Shown: piece by piece, positions 60,463 to 64,000 of the stretch
Layout: each line of letters begins with the position of its first letter
Numbering within the stretch: position 1 is the stretch's first letter
Notes under the pieces: generated by a model
Told to the model about the DNA's origin: nothing
Databases searched by the model: none
What the model saw: the letters and a program-made list of their open reading frames with translations, nothing else
Source of the DNA: Gautieria morchelliformis
Lineage: Eukaryota > Basidiomycota > Agaricomycetes > Gomphales > Gomphaceae
Length of the DNA: 64,000 nt
NCBI GenBank assembly: GCA_015179125.1
Contig: WHVA01000030.1
Coordinates: 1-64,000, forward strand
Direction of reading: 5' to 3'
Program-made: the position numbers and the translations under genes

Positions 60463-61011
60463 CTAGGGAGAGCCTGCTGGCGGAGATGCACACCTTTCCG
60501 TGTTGCCTGCTCCTGGCAAATTTTGAGCTTTCTTCTTGATCGTGTTATTGTCTCCGAGCTCGGAATCGGCATGAATGTTTAATTCTGGACAGTGGTCAAA
60601 ATTGCCATAAATTTTTGCTACGATTTATACTCACTCCATACACCTTCTGCGGACTTCCGAGCTTGAACAACGTTTGCACGAAGAACAACAGCAACTTCTT
60701 GAGCCAGTCTAACGTTATCCTCATACTGCTTCGCGTCGGTCAAGGAACGACCTTCCCTATAGGCTGTACGGGTTTTGTCCAAAAAGGCTACATTGCATTT
60801 GGAAAGGATACTTGGTAAACAGGAAATAGATTTGCATGAACACGCTGAGTCGTACCGTTCAGGACACGGTCATCACCTATAATAGACCTGATGGGCCCCA
60901 CGCAACGCGTCATGAGAAAATAAACCCACCAGAGAATGTGAAGGAGGCTGCACGGAATAAGGAGCGATATACTGCTCGTGCGGAAGCCTGCAACGAGGGA
61001 GAAATTGACAT
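60463..61011 (-). CDS. MZM1: LYR-motif complex III assembly factor MZM1 (LYRM7-like)
   Basis: MZM1 is a matrix chaperone that stabilises the Rieske protein before its insertion into complex III. Exon 1 (61011-60930) begins MSISPSLQASARAVYRSLFR, with the YR of the LYR motif followed by the basic helix. A 21 bp exon encodes GDDRVLN. Later exons give AFLDKTRTAYREGRSLTDAK, EVAVVLRANVVQARKSAEGV and KLNIHADSELGDNNTIKKK, the LxIH..ELGDN.TIK signature of the family. The end CASPPAGSP is at 60463. About 120 residues in total. It is adjacent to another mitochondrial gene on the same strand (GGQ factor, 33 bp away). Confidence 0.88.
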
Positions 61012-62071
61012 CTTCCTACGTCACGTGTGACGTGACGTGACTTCCTCCTGGATGTTGTGTTAACTGGTGATGTGCTGACATGATCCGGCCTAACCCCAGT
61101 CAGCACAGAAAAGTTGATCCAAAATCGTCCATGTTGTCGTATTGAAACGCTCTGAAGTCACTCTGCAAGTCAAACGACCTTCAACCAAGACGCTTTCGGG
61201 CTATCGAATAACGACATTACTGGGTCCATTCGGAATATGTGCTTCCCGCTTCGTCACTGGCACAGTCTTGTCACGGTATTGGTGTGGACAGTGGCCTGGG
61301 TGTGCTCATCTTAAAATAGTGTTTTTCTTGACGATTCGTCGAGACGTTATCCGTTGGGACTGTTGGTCCGAACAGATTTTAGGTAAACACCATTGGAACA
61401 ATCCCACATAGATCAAGGTCTTGTGCAAAGGATGGGCATGCAGCTGAAGAGGGGATAAACCCCAGCACCCGGATAAACGTGCCGGCAGGCCCAAGGATAA
61501 AAGTTTGAGATGCAGTCTGGGCAGTCTGGTCGTGGTCGATGTGCTCATCTATTGTTTACCTTCGTTTTCATCTTCCCCGAGGTCGAGAGTGGTTGAGGCT
61601 TTGCAGCACGTTCAGTGGAAGGAGATAGCACCTCTAAATCCCCTTGCGTGCTCTAGTCCGAATGAGCAAGCAAGGACCAGTCTTCCCGAAGAAAATGATG
61701 CGTAGGTAAAAGTATTCCACATCAGGAATTTGGAACCCCCGCCACATTAATGTTCAACAACTAACAAAAGCAATGGATATGTTAGTTGAATAAATAAGAG
61801 CCTCGCCATTTGCAGAGAGGCATGACGTGACCTCAGCTGTCATTTCCGAAACTCGATCGAAGTCTTCAGCCGGTCACGTTCCGACAAGCTTGATTTCAAA
61901 CAAACTGCCATAATTCCTTAGCAAGTAACATTCTAACCCCTCAGTCGTCTCTTGAGCTGAAATTATTTAAGGAAACTACCATCGTTTGGAAGCGTCGATT
62001 TGCTTTTGTGGGTCACAGCTGTCGATGATTACTTCTGGCATGATCCCATATGGATGTAAATGTCACACTAG
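61012..62071. other. Intergenic region without recognised gene
   Basis: It contains the MZM1 promoter, with CACGTGTGACGTGACGTGAC, overlapping ACGTGA words, at 61021-61040. It also holds the promoter of the gene at 62072. Open frames in between have no family match. Confidence 0.45.
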
Positions 62072-62911
62072 ATGGAAATTGATTTTACAACACCCTCGCC
62101 CCGCTCCGTTGGCCAAAAGCGTGCCCGCTCGCCAGCATCCTCTCCTCCGTTAGACAGACCTTCAGTAAGTCCAGGCTGCCTGCACCAGAATTTGAGCTCA
62201 CCAGCTTTACAGAAACGAGCTTCAGGTTCTGCTGGAAGGACGCCCTCTTTGCCCAATTTTCAGCAGCAGAACGGCCCCCATACGATTTCAAATCCACACC
62301 CTTTACCTTCCCCCTTCTTCGAATCCAGAACGCCCGACGACTGGGTTGTTAAGACTGGTGGTCTAAAGCTAGATAGCCCTTCGTTTGCGCTTGGCCATGT
62401 TCCATTGCCAGAATCAGAAAGGTGGAATGTAGATGTAACGTTCGAGAATGCTGACAAAGATGCACATGAGGTTATGGTGGGTAAACACACGTTCTTTGCC
62501 GTACGTATTCTGTTGCATGGGGTGACAATTATCGACGTTTAGATGACCGACCACGATTCACCTACGACTGCGGAGGCGTGGCCCTTACCATCGACCGATA
62601 ACAATGGATCATCACATTTCTATGCTTGCAGCCCGACACGTGCATCATTTCAGCAGCCCGCACACCCCGCGGCCTCTGCTACACCTCGTTCAGATATTCA
62701 TATACACGTACAACCCGCCACGCCATCCAGTCGTGGTCTTCCACGCTCTGCCGTTGTCCAATCGAGCCCTATGTCAATGTCAGCAACAAATTCAGGCGCC
62801 TGGTCCTCCTCTACCACTCCAGTCAGAAAGGCGCGAGTGACCATGGGCCCGCGCCCCGACTGTGAAAAGTGCAGAATAGGTGTCAAAGGTCATTGGATGC
62901 ATGTGGATTGA
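62072..62911 (+). CDS. Basidiomycete protein of unknown function with C-terminal CEKCRxGVKGHW motif
   Basis: Two or three exons join in phase. The first starts MEIDFTTPSPRSVGQKRARS at 62072 and ends at a gtgggt donor near 62475; the second begins at 62543 with MTDHDSPTTAEAWPLPS. The product is low in hydrophobics and rich in Ser/Pro/Thr, with SP and TP sites and a nuclear-localisation-like QKRARS. A conserved-looking segment is DDWVVKTGGLKLDSPSFALG. The extreme C-terminus reads RPDCEKCRIGVKGHWMHVD, a short Cys/His motif that could bind zinc. No known domain was recognised. A 24 bp stretch resembling an intron near 62163 is too short to be spliced and stays in frame. A regulatory protein is plausible but unproven. 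Confidence 0.6.
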
Positions 62912-63139
62912 TTTTCAGCACTTTGCTTCTATGTCCCCGTACCGATGTCTTCGGCCGTTCCGGACCGCCTCCCATCTCCGTGCATACCATTATGTCTCGC
63001 TGCCATACCCCTAGTCTCGGAACGAAAACTTATGCTCAGTGTCATGATAATCCGCACACGTGTCAGAGCTCCCATGCAATTCTATACTTTATTGTTTGGA
63101 GACTTGCCGTGGATACCAGTGTACAACTAATTAGTAGTC
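62912..63139. other. Shared 3' region between the unknown gene and trehalose phosphorylase
   Basis: Convergent ends; 3' UTRs only. No structure stands out. Confidence 0.4.
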
Positions 63140-64000
63140 CTAAGCCTGAACGTGCAAATCCAAACGTGGCAATCTCGACTCCCCTGCAGCATATGGCTCA
63201 CCGGCAGCACTCCTAGCTAGATCGTTAATCCACGCTCCGTTCGGTTTCACCTTGTCACCACGCGCAAATGTGGCAGCGAGATAGAGCCAGCAAAGAGCGC
63301 TCCCCACCGTACCCACTTCATCTGGGACATTCTCCTTCGCAAATTTACTGAACCGGGCATACAGCGCCGGGTCAGTCCATAAATCATACAGATACTGCGC
63401 TACAGCGGTTGTATCGCCATACTCGGTGAGATAACCGTTCTTGCCATGCTGGACCTTTGGGGATATAAGTCTGATGTGGGCGATGTTGAAGTAACGAGGC
63501 ACACCTGTAAAGGGATACCACCGCTGCGGGTTGTTACTACAGGGCGACCTGCATGAAGTGCCTCCGAGACTTTCACTTCAAACCCTTCTCTGGAAGAGAG
63601 CTGAAGTGCGATCTTCGCGTTGGCCATAACGGCGTTCAAGACTACATATAGTCAATAATACCGTTTACTTGGGTGTATGAGGACTCACGTTGATCGCAGG
63701 GAGGAAGACGCATAACGGTGATATCCCGCGCATAGCCAGAGTACTCGTCGTCCTGCAGCAGTTCCAAAATTTCATCATAAATCAAACTCGCATCAGGGTC
63801 ATCTACGGCGCCATGCCCACATATCAGGAGCTGGGGTATGCTCTCTGGTGAAGTGACGCCGTCTTTCGTAAGGAGCACGCGGAATTTGCAGTAGGCATCT
63901 ATGACGGTTGGGATACCCTTTGACGGGTCGAAACGTGAGACTTGGACAAAATAGTCGCGTTGGGGCCAGGCCAGCTCTGCAATGCGCTCTTTCGCACAAA
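63140..64000 (-). CDS. Trehalose phosphorylase, 3' part (gene runs off the right edge)
   Basis: A GT4-type retaining glycosyltransferase fold is visible: DYFVQVSRFDPSKGIPTVID (start of the nucleotide/phosphate-binding half), LLICGHGAVDDPD, and MANAKIALQLSSREGFEVKV with the E-x7-E catalytic motif EGFEVKVSE. Next come ALHAGRPVVTTRSGGIPLQV and QHGKNGYLTEYGDTTAVAQY. The C-terminus PRLDLHVQA is reached at 63140. The sequence pattern fits fungal trehalose phosphorylase (trehalose plus phosphate to glucose plus alpha-glucose 1-phosphate), which is widespread in basidiomycetes. A related GT4 trehalose synthase is the alternative name for the same family. The 5' two thirds lie beyond the window. Confidence 0.82.

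Noticed and set aside
61306-61705. Possible small genes between MZM1 and the unknown gene
   Set aside because: Overlapping frames on both strands without splice signals or family similarity.
62163-62200. A 24 bp intron in the unknown gene
   Set aside because: Far below the usual minimum intron length here and the sequence stays open and in phase when read through.

Overview
The window is nuclear DNA of a filamentous basidiomycete, most likely a mushroom-forming Agaricomycete. Evidence: genes cut by many 45-65 bp GT-AG introns with occasional GC-AG introns and micro-exons, dense genes on both strands, a trehalose phosphorylase, a GPI-anchored PEBP-like protein, and a Crinkler/RHS-type NTPase-nuclease gene. 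The genus cannot be fixed from sequence alone. No rRNA, convincing tRNA, CRISPR or bacterial-style operon was seen.

Layout. 0-8.5 kb is accessory: a Crinkler/RHS-like gene (+), an unidentified C-terminal gene fragment (-), a complete 1,559 bp hAT transposon with target duplication sitting between two copies of a ~210 bp repeat, and a frameshifted complex I 24 kDa subunit gene (NDUFV2). 8.6-21.3 kb is mostly conserved: peptidase C78 (ZUP1/Mug105-like), IPK1 and arginase (divergent), a Zn2Cys6 regulator, isovaleryl-CoA dehydrogenase, an inverted-repeat island, and 3-hydroxyisobutyrate dehydrogenase. 21.6-25 kb is decayed: a GH47 alpha-mannosidase pseudogene and transposon remnants. 25.5-38.3 kb holds a small HN1/Jupiter-motif protein and a ~1.4-1.5 kb inverted duplication of an alpha/beta-hydrolase gene whose arms flank PEBP, an RBM5/10-like splicing factor, a complex I B15-like subunit and COQ7; an epoxide hydrolase follows. 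38.6-43.3 kb is EDC4. 43.9-50 kb is decayed: a secreted-protein remnant, a histone H3 pseudogene, an intact TPR-MYND gene and a broken paralogue. 50-61 kb is conserved: CLF1 and CEF1 (divergent), ECO1, an MDR oxidoreductase, a GGQ release-factor-like protein and MZM1. 62-64 kb holds a basidiomycete protein of unknown function and the 3' part of trehalose phosphorylase.

Functional themes. Two Prp19-complex (NTC) splicing subunits share one 173 bp bidirectional promoter region. Mitochondrial functions recur (NDUFV2, IVD, HIBADH, B15-like, COQ7, GGQ factor, MZM1). Nitrogen and branched-chain amino-acid catabolism genes lie close together (arginase, IVD, HIBADH). The most unusual items are the inverted hydrolase duplication in which one copy lost its nucleophile serine, the hAT element that keeps an intact but N-terminally truncated transposase, and three separate decaying genes (GH47, H3, TPR-MYND) beside repeats. 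Exon boundaries were worked out by hand from splice motifs and reading-frame phase, so single-base errors are possible.
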